The position numbers and the translations under genes are program-made. 64,000 nt of DNA from Silene conica (Eukaryota > Streptophyta > Magnoliopsida > Caryophyllales > Caryophyllaceae), in NCBI GenBank assembly GCA_029255685.2, contig CM055311.2:19490952-19554951 (forward strand), written 5' to 3'. Positions 38,901 to 52,300 of the stretch are shown piece by piece (positions within the stretch are counted from its first letter, which is position 1; every line of letters starts with the position of its first letter). The notes under the pieces were generated by a model that was given only the letters and a program-made list of their open reading frames with translations, was not told the DNA's origin and made no database searches.

Positions 38901-41900
38901 AGCTTCTTCTTTTTATTAGCACCTTCACCCCCAGCTGAATATTTTGAAATAAAGCCAGCCTTTTTAGCAGCAGCGAGCTCCATTTCAAGGGCTGACAGTT
39001 GCTTTTGCTGTTCCCTATAAACCATTAAACATCAATAGCTCAAAGGTATTTACCAAAGGAAAGTTCTCAAGCATGCGTTTGTTTAAAAGAAGTACATAGC
39101 AACCTACCGGCAAGCTATAACTTTCAATGTGTCATCAACAGATATAGCCGTCTGCCCCTGAAAGAGAATATTAGCCGTTAGTTCTCTTGCATAAATCTTC
39201 ACTTCTTCAAACTATATTTTCATAAGAATCAATAGTTCACAACACACACCACCACTTGCAAGCGTGAAGCCAGGATTAGATAGTACCAAGGACCGGTTTT
39301 TATATCGCTAGTTATACAGAGTCGTTGCTCTAAAGCTACGTTACTCCGACTCTTCTAATTTCCTCACGTACCCGTGTCCGACACTCGACACTCGGACATG
39401 GGTATGACACATGGACACCTCATTTTAGACCAAAATGTGCATATTTTTCAATAAAATAGTCGAGTCTGACACTTGGACACGTACCCGTGTCGGGTACTTC
39501 TAAACGAGTCTGAGTAACAGAGCTCTAAAGTCTAAAGTCTAAAAACACACAGTATTTATTTTAGCATCATCGATATTTATTAGAATATCTTTATTATCAT
39601 ATTTAGACAACTATATGAGGCATACAATTAGTAATTTAAGTTACATTATTAAAAAGGATTACGTTTTTTTCCTTAAGAATTTATCTGTATCTTATAAGAA
39701 TCTTTAATCGAAGTCTGTTTGATAAGAACTAACTCATCAAACACTGTTAGTCTCATGTAGGAACATATTACGGTTAGTTAGGGTAACACCATATTACAAA
39801 AGAACCTAAAAGGTCTATAAAATCGTATACTGATGGAGTGATGGTCTCAGAAAAAAGATTTAAAATTATTCACTAAATAAAAAGGAACTATAGCTCCCAT
39901 GAGGCCGTAATTAATGGACCTTTTTTTGGTGTTAGAAGAGGAGATGAAACTCAATGATATGCACGGTAGCAGTACCATATTTAAGTTTACGGCAAATTCT
40001 TGAGTATGTAAAACCGCTTTGTATTCTTTCACTCCAAAAGACTTATTTAGTTCTTATTTTAAATAACTATCATGGACTCCTGGTTTATGGAAGGCGTAAA
40101 TATGCCTTTTGCGAATGATTTTACAATAATTAATTGTAAAACCATTTTATGAGACTTATTAAGTTATTATTAGCTAAAATTCTCGCCATTGGTATTGAAA
40201 TGGCTACCATCATAATCGAGAACCAAAGAGTAGGGAGTCTTTGGCTCCATTGGAAATGGAATGGTACTAAAATTATACAGCGAGTCACTTTAATTTATGT
40301 TCAAGTAATCCCACAATAAATTAACGGGCAGAAACCCAAGCACAATATGGAGTTGTAAGATTGACAATAATCAATTAGCAGGAAAACAACATTGAACATG
40401 CGGCCCTCTTTATCTGCACCAGTGAACATTTATGAAATGCACAACACAGCCCACTGTCTATTCATCACTTAATATCTATATAAATAAACACGGGCCTGGG
40501 CCCAATTTGGCCTACTCGTGGCTACGTCATTGATCACCTGGCCAAATTAGGCTCGCAAAGGGGTCAAAAATATATACAATCCAAAGCATGTAAAATGCTA
40601 AACAACCCTCACCACTAAATTATATAAAATGCTAAACAACCCTCACCACTATACCAATTTACGGCATTCTTTTGCTGCACTATTATCAGTACAGTTTACT
40701 AGCTTTTGTAATTCTCTTGTTCGAAATCTAAACACTAGATACTATGCTTCATTATTTTACTACTTGCCAAGCACCTCAAATCATTACTAAAACAATCTTA
40801 ACAGCAAAAATAAAATATCCATCACAGTATATACTTCATACAAGAGAGCGTTTGTTCATGCATAAATCGTCCTCCAATCCACCATAAGTCACAACCTTCT
40901 TGAAGAACATGTCAACCCTTAGCTACATTCCAGGATACACTTAGGGTGTGTTTGGATTGAGAGAATTGGAGGGAAGGGGAGGGGAGGGAAGGGGAGGGAT
41001 TCAATTTCCATTGTTTGGTTACAATATATGGAAGAAGGGAAATGGAAGGAGAGGGAAATGAGAGGATGCAATTTCTCTCCATTAGACCAAACTATAGTCT
41101 CTCCATTGTTGGCATGATTTGGAAGGAAAACTATCCAAACAACCCATCTTCATTCCCCCTCCCTTTCCTTTCTTTCCCTTTCCCTTCCCTCCATTCCCCT
41201 CCCCTCCCTTTCCCTCCCAATTTGTTATCCAAACACACCCTTAGTCTTTTCCTTATGCATAACTCATGATATTTACAGACATCAGCAAATTTATCATCAA
41301 AGCGTGCTGCTCTAGACTATGTTATCCGCTTGTCCTAGTATCAATTTTAGCAGTTTACTTTACAATAAATATACTAGGTCAACACATAAACCTGACATTG
41401 CATATTAAAATTTCTGATCGTATCTTCCTTCATTCCACTGAATCAAATCTCCTACAACCCAAAGCCTACATTGTAGTATACACTAAATCAAGGAATTTAG
41501 GATACTATTAAATCGTATGCTGCGATATTCAACATCTATCACCACCACAAGAAAATGCTAGAAATCGAATAAAATACTATATTGGCATTAAACCACACTA
41601 AGTACAAGAAATAAAGATTAAAAAAAATTAACAAATCGTTACACATTTGCAAACCAAATTTGGACCGAGTTGCATTATACCTGACCGATCCTCTTATCAA
41701 GCTCTTTAAGCAAATAAACTCTACTCTCCGCATCCTGCCATAACCTAATTCCTCGAAACAAAACAAATCCACAACATTATTGCATACTTCACAGTTAAGC
41801 TCAAACGCAAATCAGAAATCAAATTGAATCTACAAAATGCGAAATCAAATCCTGAAACCATAATCCACAGCTATACAACAGCAGCTCAATTGCAGATCAT

Positions 41901-42482
41901 ACACCAATTTCAATCCAGAACATGAATACTTAATTTTTCAAAAATCAGAATTCACAATAGTAATGCATTATCCAGCTCAATTGCGAATCATACAAAATAA
42001 AATCCAAAAAATGTGATAAATTAACTCCTGAAAAAAAAACACGACGATATTGCAGTATTCAGCTCAATTCCAAATCAGACATAAAAAATAAATTCTAAAA
42101 ACGGCGAAAAACTAATTCCTTAAAAGCCAAAGTCCACAACAATATTGCATTATTCAGCTCAATTTCAAATCATACATCAAATAATACCTCAAACGAAAAC
42201 CACAACAATAATGCATTATTCAGCTCAGTTGCAAATCATACATCAAAATTAAATCCAAAATTAGGAAATCAATTCTCAAAAACAAAATCCACAATAATAA
42301 TGCAATATTCAACTCAATTGCAAATCATACATCAAAATTAATTCAAAACGATCACGAAAACATTACCGGCCAGCAACGTAAATGGCAGCCATTGTAGCAA
42401 GCATGGCGAGCATTAGAACGGAAATTCGAGATCTAACCGGCGGGGTTCCTCCGAGCCGGTGAGTCGGTAACCGGCTCGGCAT
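35961..42482 (-). CDS. HPGT: Hydroxyproline O-galactosyltransferase (GT31), 12 exons
   Basis: Golgi type II enzyme that, in the known family, adds the first galactose to hydroxyproline of arabinogalactan proteins. Exons, 5' to 3': 42482-42367, 41744-41681, 39157-39108, 39014-38821, 38669-38606, 38477-38405, 38180-38057, 37950-37863, 37780-37730, 36669-36598, 36474-36359, 35983-35961. All introns are GT-AG and phases agree; total 1035 nt, 344 residues plus TGA. Features: signal anchor (RISVLMLAMLATMAAIYVAG, residues 19-38), DUF4094 stem (DDTLKVIACREQQKQLS), LVAVIGVATQFGRRKNRDAI, FVIGRSANRGDSLDREI, the metal-binding-type KVNDDVHV, GCMKSGEVF, YEPDWWKFGD, YFRHASGEIFVIS and LRTYAHDDISAGSWFIGLDV. 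Length fits Arabidopsis HPGT1-3. Intron 2 is 2.5 kb and holds a MITE. It is the only intact gene seen; which HPGT paralogue is unresolved. Confidence 0.93.
39326..39525. repeat. Inverted-repeat sequence in intron 2
   Basis: Ends GCTCTAAAGCTACGTTACTC and GAGTAACAGAGCTCTAAAG are related, and CGTGTCCGACACT-type words recur inside (39370-39500). It could be a decayed MITE or SINE. No family recognised. Confidence 0.4.
40944..41240. mobile_element. Tourist-like MITE in intron 2
   Basis: A 297-bp element has TIRs GGGTGTGTTTGGATT and AATTTGTTATCCAAACACACCC, flanked by TTA (40941-40943 and 41241-41243). The interior is GGGGAGGG-rich at one end and CCCTCCCC-rich at the other. It fits PIF/Harbinger Tourist-type. 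Confidence 0.87.
41770..42350. repeat. Degenerate tandem repeat in intron 1
   Basis: Units of about 75-80 bp contain TTCAGCTCAATTGCAAATCA, then CATC and AAAATTAAATCC, with ACAATAATGCATTATTC between. About six diverged copies lie in the 622-bp first intron. Confidence 0.65.
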
Positions 42483-43640
42483 TGCTATGAGATAATCGAA
42501 TTCGTCAAATTAGGGTTCTTCAATTGGAGAATAATTGAGTTTGATATGTAATTTTTGGATTAAGATGGAATTGAAGGGAAGAGGAGTAGAGGTAGTAGAT
42601 CAGTGAAGGCGTTTCTTGTCTATCGGAAAACAGTCCTAGGACTTGTATTATTGCGGTGTTGTTATATTGTGTTGATATTAATATTCATTTAATATTACGT
42701 TTGAAATCAGGGGAGAGGATCTTTGCGTTTTTTTATGTTTTGTGCAACTACTTTGAACTAACGGTTGGTGACTTGGAGTATTGTTAGACTTTTACAGATT
42801 TCTTGTTTTTGAAGATAGTGATGGGACGATGTTTTTCTTGGTAGATTTGGCTTAGAACATCTTTTTGTTTTGGAAGACTATAAGGAGTAATAACGATAAT
42901 ATGTTATCCGTCGTATTAAAAGAAGATTGACACATTACTAAATACGTCAGTTTATAATTGATTATTATTTTCAATATTTATTTAAGAAGAGTGAACCTTC
43001 AAAAAATGATGAGTCACAACTGACCAACCCTTTTACAATCACAAAAATGATACTCAAAAAGCTCATTTTAAACAATGCCGATAAGTAAGGTGAACAAAAG
43101 CCAGATTACGCATTATCCAAACATATCATCAAATCTACTTTCTTCCGTTGACGGCACAAGGGGATCATAGACTATTATTTTCAACATTGTCCTCCCATAA
43201 TTTCATGCTTTCATTCTCTCGGACATTTTTCTCAAAAGAAGGTTTTATAAAAAAATTCAAAAAGCAAAAAAATAAAATAAAATGACAACAACGTAATCAA
43301 CAAATCGTAATTTATTTTTCATAATTTCCGATTAAAACCATTTTAACCATGTTGACTGATGACGATTAATGATCAAGCTACATGCATAAACAACGATTAA
43401 GGTAGTTAGATGTTGAAGAGGTATGTTTATGTTTTAATTATGATGTTGAAGAGATATGATAACTACGTTATTTACGTTCTTTCTATGCCTAAGAACCTTT
43501 TTCTTATAGCTTACTTGTATGCTTATATGCACTTTACGTGCATTTCCATGTTTTAATTGCCTATATTGCTCAAAATCTGTCTTTAGTTGGATGCTAGATT
43601 CAATTTTGGTTGTGTTTGTTCACTTTTGTAAGAAAATGAA
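42483..43640 (-). promoter_or_regulatory. Upstream region of the galactosyltransferase gene
   Basis: It should include the 5' UTR and promoter. CAATATAACA on the - strand near 42660 is a weak TATA candidate. I see no gene. The rest is AT-rich. Confidence 0.35.
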
Positions 43641-44753
43641 GATCTAGAAACATTACATCACCTAAGGGAGGCAAAACACATGACCATTAGCCCAATCAAA
43701 TACGAAATAAAGGGCCTAAGAGAAGAAAGGCGGAGTCTAGCGTGAATTTCAGAGAGGAGCGTGGTGCGCACTACCTCCAAGAAAGAAGGAATTGTGCCCT
43801 GGTGACGGTGACACTGCCTTCCCCATCTTAGTGGTGCACACGGCCTCCAGGAAAGAACATACTCGATCGAGTTAGCCCTACTCGACCAAGTGGCCAAGGG
43901 TAAAAAACGTATAGTATTAAAGTCTTCCTTCCTTAAAAACGAACTTCGTCCCCGAAGTCCACATCAACGACCCAACAAAACAAACCCCTCGACCAACAAG
44001 GAAGACACAAGACTTAAACGACTTCTACCACATAAAAGACCAAAATGACCGACACATCTCAATTAAACTACCTAGAACTATCCCACCACTAACGTGTTCA
44101 TCTTCTACCTCCCTTAAAAGAATAAGGTTACGACCCCGTAACCAACCTTACCTAATCAAAAAAAAAAGATCAGGGTAGACCTCTCTCATAGCATTCTCTG
44201 CATCCTAAGTGGCTTCTTCCACTAGATGATCAAACCATAACACCTTAACAAGCACGGTTTCACCAGTCCTTGTTTTGCGAAATTTTCTGTGATTGGTGTC
44301 TCAACATAAATGCCTCATCTAACGCAATATACTCGAATTCAAGTACATGAGCCAGATTAGAAATATACCGTCGAAATTACAGTTACAAACTTTACAAGTG
44401 TCTCAAACTCAAAAGATGATTAAACAACAACGGAAGCTATGAGACTAAATATAAGTAAAGACTACTATGACTTCTCAATGGTGACTCGTCCCTTCCCAGT
44501 CTCAAGCAAACAATCAACATCGAGTTACCTGCTAAGAATCTGCTCACCATACCAATGGATCATCACAGCGCACAAACCACAAGCGTTAGTTACTGTATAC
44601 GCAATAACGTCACTACCAAAATCAAGAACAATATAACAATCTCAAGGCACCGCATACTGATATCACCAATAACCAATCATCTTATAGTGGCGACCTGTAG
44701 TCCCACATTCAACCCCCACTTGCTCACGGCAAGGGGTACCCAGATCATTAATC
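43641..44753 (-). mobile_element. Remnant of a reversed chromovirus (LTR edge and pol 3' end)
   Basis: On the - strand this reads through a chromodomain remnant (44290-44166), the post-pol hairpin (43941-43960), a TTTAATAC boundary like the LTR start of the Tekay element, then LTR-like sequence with two ACTCGATCGAGT-type palindromes (43858-43885). From about 44370 to 44753 is probably LTR of another reversed element that resumes at 55265. Confidence 0.55.
44166..44290 (-). pseudogene. Chromodomain remnant of Tekay-type integrase
   Basis: The - strand reads RKTRTGETVLVKVLW, FDHLVEEAT, a stop, then AMREVYPDLF. It aligns with the chromodomain of the element at 45203-54685 ([14 protein letters not shown] ... 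YPELF). The stop is TAG where that copy has Trp (TGG). Confidence 0.8.
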
Positions 44754-45202
44754 TGTAGGAAATATCGTATATTTAATAATGAGATTAATCGTATTAATGT
44801 CATCAGGAAGGATTATATCAAAATTAACTTTAATATGAATGAAACAACAATAATTAAATCGATATAAGAAAGTGAGAAATAACCTTGGGTCCTTTGCTTT
44901 TGGCCTAATAACAACCTAGTATAATAGATTTCAAGGCAGAAATCCTCCTACCAATTGCACCTAAGATGATCCAAGAATATGCTTTGCTCGAATTTTGTGT
45001 ATGCTAGACAAAGATCCGAGTGCCTCTCTTTTCCTTATGTTACACACGAAATTCCCTCTTTTTTAGTAAGGGTTAATCTCAAGTCTTTATACAAGGAGGA
45101 AATAATAACAATGTGTGAATCCAAACAAGAGTAGGACTTTTGTTTGGCACGAGTCCACACGGTAAAAAACAACTACCATAATCGAATTTTCCATAAAATA
45201 AT

Positions 45203-47620
45203 TGTAATACTCCGTATTTTATTTCGTTTATTTATTTATTTATGTTAATTTTGTTAGATGTCGATGTCGATGGGTTATAATAAAAGCGATATAATATTGG
45301 TGGACGAGGTGTTTTACGTGTTATTTTTAGAATCGTATATGTGAATATTTAACGAACCCGTATTTGATTCATGTTATGTGGGTATTGGAGTGCGTGAAGG
45401 GTTTGACCATACACGGATAGCCGAGTCATTGGGCCTAGGGTTGCGTGCCCAAACCCTAGCCCATACACGTTTATTATCACTTGATTTCAGAAATTCTGAA
45501 ATCTCAACTCAGCCGTCCTACTTATACACCAATTTAAGACTTCTTTTGACCTAATCTTCATACACTCACACACCATACTGCCTGCCGTCACTGATGGGTT
45601 TGCAAAGAAGGGTTTCTCACGGTGGTTCTAGGGGTTAAAGGGTGGTCTTTGGCAAGGGCAAGGAGGTAAGAACACCATACTGGTCTCGTTTTCTTGAATT
45701 CGTGTTTTCTGCCTCACGTTCTGATTTAAATTGTGTTTACATCATGCGATAATAATCATGCCTCTTTATAAATTTGTAATCTGTGTTATGAATTCTTCAT
45801 GTTTTGATCATTTATGAGTCGTCTTTTATGTTCTAAGTCGTCTCTTAGGGTGTCTCGTTTCTTGGTTGGGTTTTATCGGGTTTTATCAGAAAACAGAGTC
45901 TGCGTGTTGGTAGTTTGTATGTGGGATTCGATCCTTGCGTTGTGGTTATACTTTCTGTGTATTGGTGGTTGTGGTAGGGTCGTAGTCTAAGGTGTCGATG
46001 GGTGGTGGTAGTGAGTGGTCGTGGTGTCTCACGGTGGTGAATAAGAGGGGTCACGGAACCAAGGTCAGTAAGGTTATCGGGTTTTCTGGGTTTGGTTTCA
46101 GCAAGTAAGGGGTGTTAGACTCGGTGGCTGCGACTAATACCCTCACCACTGGAACCACCAGGACTCGGTGGCGAGTCCGGTGGTGCCAAGGGTGAAGGTG
46201 GTAGTCGTGGTTGGGGTTATTGGCGGGTGTTGACACGGTGGCAAGCAAGGGAACGTGAGGTCAGGGAAGGCTGCTGCTGCTGCGTCTTTTACGAAAGGGT
46301 AGATGGGCTGTTTCGTGGTTTACTTGTTTAACGATCTAATTTGGGTGGTAATTATTACTAAAATTAGATGATGATAATGTTTGTTAATTTTAGTATGAAT
46401 GGCATGATATATATGGTATATAATTGATATGGTTAATGTTGTTATTTTTATTAAGTATTAAGATTGTTATTGTTTTATGACTTCATATTGTTATTTGGCT
46501 TAATGATTACATGAGAGTAGTTTACTAGCTTCTAATTGTGGTTAGTGATTTTATAAGTGTTAATGGTTTTATCATGGCTTAAATTGATATGACAAGTATT
46601 TAATAATAGTGTGTAACTGCATTTTTATTAGTATAATAGCAATGAGGTATGCACATATATTAAGTAGTAATAATTGTTTATTTGTCCATAAGCTGTAATT
46701 AGTAAGTGACACTTGATAAGTCTATAATTAGTAAGTAAATGTCATGTGAGCTTATACTTTTGGTTACGGGCAATTGATTGTATGAATACGAATTTAATAT
46801 TAAGTAATATTTATAGGAACGGAATTTGAGGTGGAATATTACTAAGACGGTGATTTCTTATTCCAGACTTGTTATTCCAGGTAGGATACACTGGCACCAT
46901 ATTTTGTTGACTGTTTATGGATGTGTGTGGTTTTAAATGTGAGAATGAAAGCATGAATTGTATGAACATGATATCATATGAATAGTTTATTGGTATTGCA
47001 TTCATGAGCATGCATGTGCGTTGGTTATTGAGATAATTGTGGTTCAGATGTTAATCTGATATAAAGCCCAGGGTGGTTCTGTAGACCAGGCCTGGTGTCT
47101 TATCAGCTTTTGAGCTGGTGTTCGGCGACGGCCGATTATAGTCTGCCGGGAGGTTCGGTATGGCTGGGTGTTTCGGGTTGAGATTGAGATTGTGATTGAG
47201 CTCGAGCATGACATAAGCATTTGCATATTATTGTGTTACCGCATTATTTTATTATTGTGTTATCCTACTCAACCGCGAGGTTGACAGTGTATTCGTGTTC
47301 ACCTACAATGATCCGGAATGGGGAGTAGATCTTTCAGGTCAGAGATAGGTGGACTAGGACTGGGCATGGAAGAGAGACATGGACTAGACCTACCTAGCTA
47401 CTAGATCACTTAGCTTTTCATAGTTGAACACTATTTTATTTCAGTTGTTTTGGAAGCCTTTTGGACTATGCTTGTAATAGTTATCAGTTAACCATTTACA
47501 TTTAAAGTACTGTGTTTCTTTCACTGTGAATATCTACTACCCTGGTTTATCCAGGATGGTAACAGTCCTATTTACTCTGGAAGTCCTAGTTCAGGCTCCT
47601 AGGCAAATGGGGGTGTTACA
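45203..47620 (+). repeat. 5' LTR of the Tekay element
   Basis: It is 2418 bp. A 21-bp perfect palindrome (45483-45503, centred on AGAAATTCT) lies shortly before CTTATACACC (45521-45530), a possible TATA region. Short hairpins cluster at 47045-47150 (CAGATGTTAATCTG, ACCAGGCCTGGT, CAGCTTTTGAGCTG, CGGCGACGGCCG). Confidence 0.94.
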
Positions 47621-47623
47621 AAG

Positions 47624-47635
47624 TGGTATCAGAGC
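47624..47635 (+). other. Primer binding site, initiator tRNA-Met
   Basis: TGGTATCAGAGC lies 3 bp after the LTR end. Confidence 0.95.
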
Positions 47636-48204
47636 GAACGATCCTCAGGCCTAAACTAAAATAGAAATAATGAACATAGGAATGTCTAAATAAAATGAAC
47701 CCCAGGCTAGTAACTGTTAGGAGCCCTAGGAGTTGGGATGAGTTAGGGCCCCCCTCAAACCAAGCCACTGACCCTTTCAGTCTAACCTGGTTACCTTGAG
47801 AGTTGAAGAGTGTGGGTAGTTTGGAAAGACCAAGGCAGATATATAATATATGTATGTTGTACTAACATTTCAGCGCCAAGGGAATGAGGTAAGTTATGAT
47901 GTGAAAGATGGATGAGTATATATGTACACTGTGAAGCATGAAAGTGATGTTACATGATGAGTGACATGTATAGCTTGTTATATCCAAGCATTGAGAACAT
48001 GAGTTTATATCTAAATTTTGTCTATGAGTGTGATTTGTATAAATATATGCATGCGGTTATGTGATCTCTAAGCCTTTAGGTAGACCTCTAATATGATGTT
48101 AAATAGGACTTAACCGTATGAAAGAAGTTACATGCTAGGTTATGTATGTTAGCAAGACCAAGTCAGAGTAGGAGTTGACCTAGGATGCTCATAAATTTTG
48201 TCAC

Positions 48205-49331
48205 TTGTGTAGCAAAATGCCTCCCAGGAGAGAACCCAACAATGCTAATGTATCGCAAGAGGAATTCGATCGCTTACTAGCTATGAACGCTGTTCTCCTT
48301 GCTAGGATTGGGGCAAACACTCAATCGTATGCAATCAAAATGAGCAATAATATCTCTAGGCATAACCCCACCAAGTACGATGGGGAAGGAGCACCGAGTT
48401 TACTTGCGGAGTGGTGCCGAGAGTTCGAGAATATCTTCGAACTGCTGTCCGTACCAGAATCGATGAAGGTGGACCAAGCTGTATTCTATCTGAAGGGTAC
48501 AGCTAGGTTATGGTCGAATAACAATAAAGAAGAGATCAAGGCAGCTGCAGAAGAGATTGGGTCGGAATATGTGCGGTGGGAAGGCTTCAAGGGGATTCTG
48601 ACCTCTAAGTTTGTGCCAGAGCATGTGAAAGGGAAGCTGAGAGCTGAGTTCGATTCCTTCAAGATGACCGAAGAAATGACCGTGGAAGCATATCACAATA
48701 AGTTTATACAGCTGGCAGAAAATGTAGCAGACCTGGGTTACACATCGGAGATGTTAGCTGCTAGGTTTGAGAAGGGCTAACCATTGAAATCAAGAAGAGT
48801 TTACTGGCAACTAAGCCCACGACTGTGGAAGCCATATACGAGAGGGTTGGCCAGGCAGAAATAATCGCTGTCATGATTAAAGAGGAAGAGAAAGCCAAGG
48901 GTGACAAGAGGAAAGCAAAATCTGGGGCCGAGGCTCAGGGAATAAGAAGCCGAATAACCAGTACCGGTCATTTTTCTCCAACAGTGCACCAGGAGGAAAT
49001 AGCAATCGAGGTGGCAACCGATCTGCGACTGGGGCAAGTGGTTCAAGTGTTGCATGTTTTACGTGTGGGAAGATCGGACACAAGCAAGCAACCTATTGGG
49101 TTGGAACTCAGAGTGCTGGGAACAATTATAATAGAGGCAACCAAAGTGGTGGTTTCAGAACACCAAGTGCAAGCTACTCGAACAACAACAGATCCGGGGG
49201 TAACAGCTACCAACGAAATTTCAATAACTACAATAATCAGAACCGTTACCAAGGAAATCGAAGTAGTGGTAATGGTAATTTCCAAAAGACCCTGGCAGAG
49301 GCTAGCACTCAGAGTGGAGCAGGATCAGTGA
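48205..49331 (+). pseudogene. Tekay gag, two frameshifts and a broken zinc knuckle
   Basis: This is the capsid/nucleocapsid protein. It starts at ATG 48205 or 48217 (MPPRREPNNANV). The capsid core has YDGEGAPSLLAEWCREFENIF, LKGTARLWSNN and the FDSFKMTEEMTVEAYHNKF block. Near 48777 a base is missing and the frame ends at TAA. A second missing base near 48936 returns to a frame that includes the knuckle CFTCGKIGHKQATY, in which the last Cys is Tyr (TGT to TAT), and an Asn/Gly-rich tail into protease. The region 47636-48204 upstream is untranslated leader. Confidence 0.88.
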
Positions 49332-52300
49332 ACCAGAGTGGGGCCAAGAAAAGTGGGGCTTTGTTCATGATGGGCAGGGAGGCTGTAGAGGAGGACGCAT
49401 ATGTTGTTACGGGTACAATTCTAGTACATTCTTTTCCTACTTTCGTTTTATTTGATCCTGGTGCATCGCATTCTTTCATATCTGCGGAGCATGCTAGGGC
49501 TATAGGACTCGATGTATATAGTAGTATAGCTGATTCTGTAACTATACCATCTGGGGAGTCCATAGTTTGTAATAGAGTTTACACCAATGTAATGATCCAA
49601 GTAGGAGATGTAAGTTTTGAGTCGAACTTGATAGAGTTTCCTTTGGGTGGCTTTGAGGTGATACTGGGTATGGATTGGCTGAAAATGTAAAAGGCCTACA
49701 TTGATTGCTACGAAGGGAAAATCACTTTGAGGGGACCCAAGGGAGTGAAGGTATCCTACAAGGGATATTCTGTAAAGCCTAAACTGAAGCTAATAACCAT
49801 CAATGCGCTGAAGACCTGTCTGAAGAGGGGTGATGAGATGTTGTTGTGCCATGTGAGAGATCTGACTGCAGAGAAACCCCAAGCCAGGGAGATCGATGTT
49901 GTAAAGGATTTTGAAGACGTGTTTCCAGAAGAAATTCCTGGGTTACCGCCAAAGAGGGACTTGGATTTTGGCATTGATCTGAAACCTGGGGCTGAGCCAA
50001 TTTCTAAAGCACCTTATCGCATGGGACCTAAGAAATTGGAGGAGTTGAGAAAGCAGCTGGATGAGCTAGCAAGCAAGGGATACGTAAGACCAAGTGTGTC
50101 ACCTTTGGGAGCACCAATTTTGTTTGTAAAGAAGAAGGACAAAACCATGAGGTTGTGTGTGGATTATAGGGAGCTTAACAATGTGACAATCAAGAATCGG
50201 TATCCTTTACCTCGCATCGATGATCTTTTTGACCAGTTGAGTGGGGCTGGTGTGTTTTCCAAGATCGATTTGAGGTCAGTGTATCATCAGTTGAGAATCA
50301 AAGATGCGGATATTCACAAGACTGCGTTCAGATCGAGGTATGGGCATTATGAATTCGTAGTGATGCCATTTGGTTTGACTAATGCACCTGCTGTTTTCAT
50401 GGATTTGATGAACAGAGTGTTTAGTCCTTATCTGGACCAGTTTGTGGTGGTGTTTATTGATGACATCTTGGTGTATTCGAAGAACAGAGAAGAGCATGCT
50501 AAACATTTGAGCTTGGTGTTACAGACTTTGAGGGATCATCAATTGTATGCCAAGTTGAGTAAGTGCGAATTCTGGCTTGAGAAAGTGGCTTTTCTAGGCC
50601 ATGTGGTGTCTAAGGAGGGTGTATCTGTCGACCCTAGCAAGATTGAGGCAGTATCGAAATGGGAGCGACCGAGGAATGTAGCCGACATTCGTAGTTTCTT
50701 GGGATTGGCCGGTTATTACAGGAGGTTCGTGAAAGATTTTTCGAAGATAGCTAAACCGATGACTTCGTTGATGCGGAAAGAGAATAGATTCGTATGGGAT
50801 GAGAGTTGTGAAAAGGCGTTCTTAGATCTGAAGGAGCGTCTTACTACAGATCCTATCCTTGCATTGCCAGAAGGGAGTGAAAATTTTGAAGTCTATACAG
50901 ATGCTTCTAAGAAGGGTTTGGGATGTGTGCTGATGCAGAACGGACGAGTGATTGCTTATGCTTCTAGGCAGTTGAAGCCTTATGAGGAGAATTATCTGAC
51001 GCATGATCTGGAGCTTGGAGCGGTAGTTTTTGCACTTAAGCTGTGGCGACATTATCTTTATGGAGCTACATTCAAAGTGTATTCTGATCATAAGAGCCTG
51101 AAGTATATCTATACTCAGAGGGAACTAAACATGCGCCAGAGGAGATGGATCGAGCTTATTGGAGATTATGACATGGAAATTCTGTATAAGGAAGGAAAGG
51201 CTAACGTTGTGGCTGATGCATTGAGTAGGAAGTCTGTTCACGCTCTATGCACAGCTATGTCCAGGTTGAGTATGTATCGTGAGTTGGGACAGATGGGAAT
51301 CGCAGTGATAAGGAAGGGTGAGACCGTGGGGGATTTGACGATCGAGCCGGAGTTGTATTCCGAGATCCGAGAGCGCCAGAAGAGTGATCCAAGAATTCAG
51401 AAGTGGCGTGAGGCAGTGAACAAAGCTAGTGATACCGAGCCATATTCTAAGTTCGAGATTTTCAGTGATGATAGTTTGAGATTTGATGGGAGATGGTGTG
51501 TACCTGATGATGAAGGATTGAAGAGAAAGATTCTGGTTGAAGCTCACTCTACACCTTATTCTGTTCATCCTGGAGGGGATAAGTTGTACAAAGACCTGAA
51601 GAAAGCATTCTGGTGGCCAAAAATGAAGCAGGAGGTGGCTGAGTTTGTCTCTTGATGTTTGGTATGTCAGAGAGTGAAGGGAGAACATAAGAGGCCGCAA
51701 GGGAAGTTAAAACCACTTGATGTATCTGAGTGGAAGTGGGAAAGCATATCAATGGATTTCATTGTGCGCTTGCCTAGGACTTCGAGAGGGAATGACATGA
51801 TTTGGGTAATAGTTGACAGGTTGACTAAGTCGGCCCATTTCATACCAATGAAGGAGACTTGGAGTAAGGCTGAATTGGCCAAGGCTTACGTTAAGCATGT
51901 GGTGAAGCTTCATGGTGTCCCTAAGGACATTGTTTCTGATCGTGATTCCAGGTTCATCTCAAAGTTCTGGCAAGAGTTACAGACATTGATGGGGACTACT
52001 TTGAAGATGAGTACTGCATTTCATCCAGCAACTGATGGTCAGACTGAGAGGACTATTCAGACACTGGAGGATATGTTGCGGGCTTGTGTACTAGAGTTTG
52101 GAGGATCTTGGGAGGACAGACTTGATTTGATAGAGTTTTCTTATAACAACAGCTATCATGCTAGCATCGGGATGGCTCCTTTCGAGGCATTGTATGGGAG
52201 GAAGTGTAGGAGTCCAGTTTGCTGGGATGACCGAGCTGATACAGTGACATTGGGACCTGAGATGATTCAGGAGATGATAGCACAGGTCCAGGTGATCCGT

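Noticed and set aside
38838..39020. Open frame on the + strand opposite exon 4 of the galactosyltransferase
   Set aside because: It is the antisense shadow of a conserved exon on the - strand.
45845..46248. Two His/Thr/Pro-rich open frames on the - strand
   Set aside because: They lie within the 5' LTR of the Tekay element, are absent from its 3' LTR because of the deletion, and show no family match.
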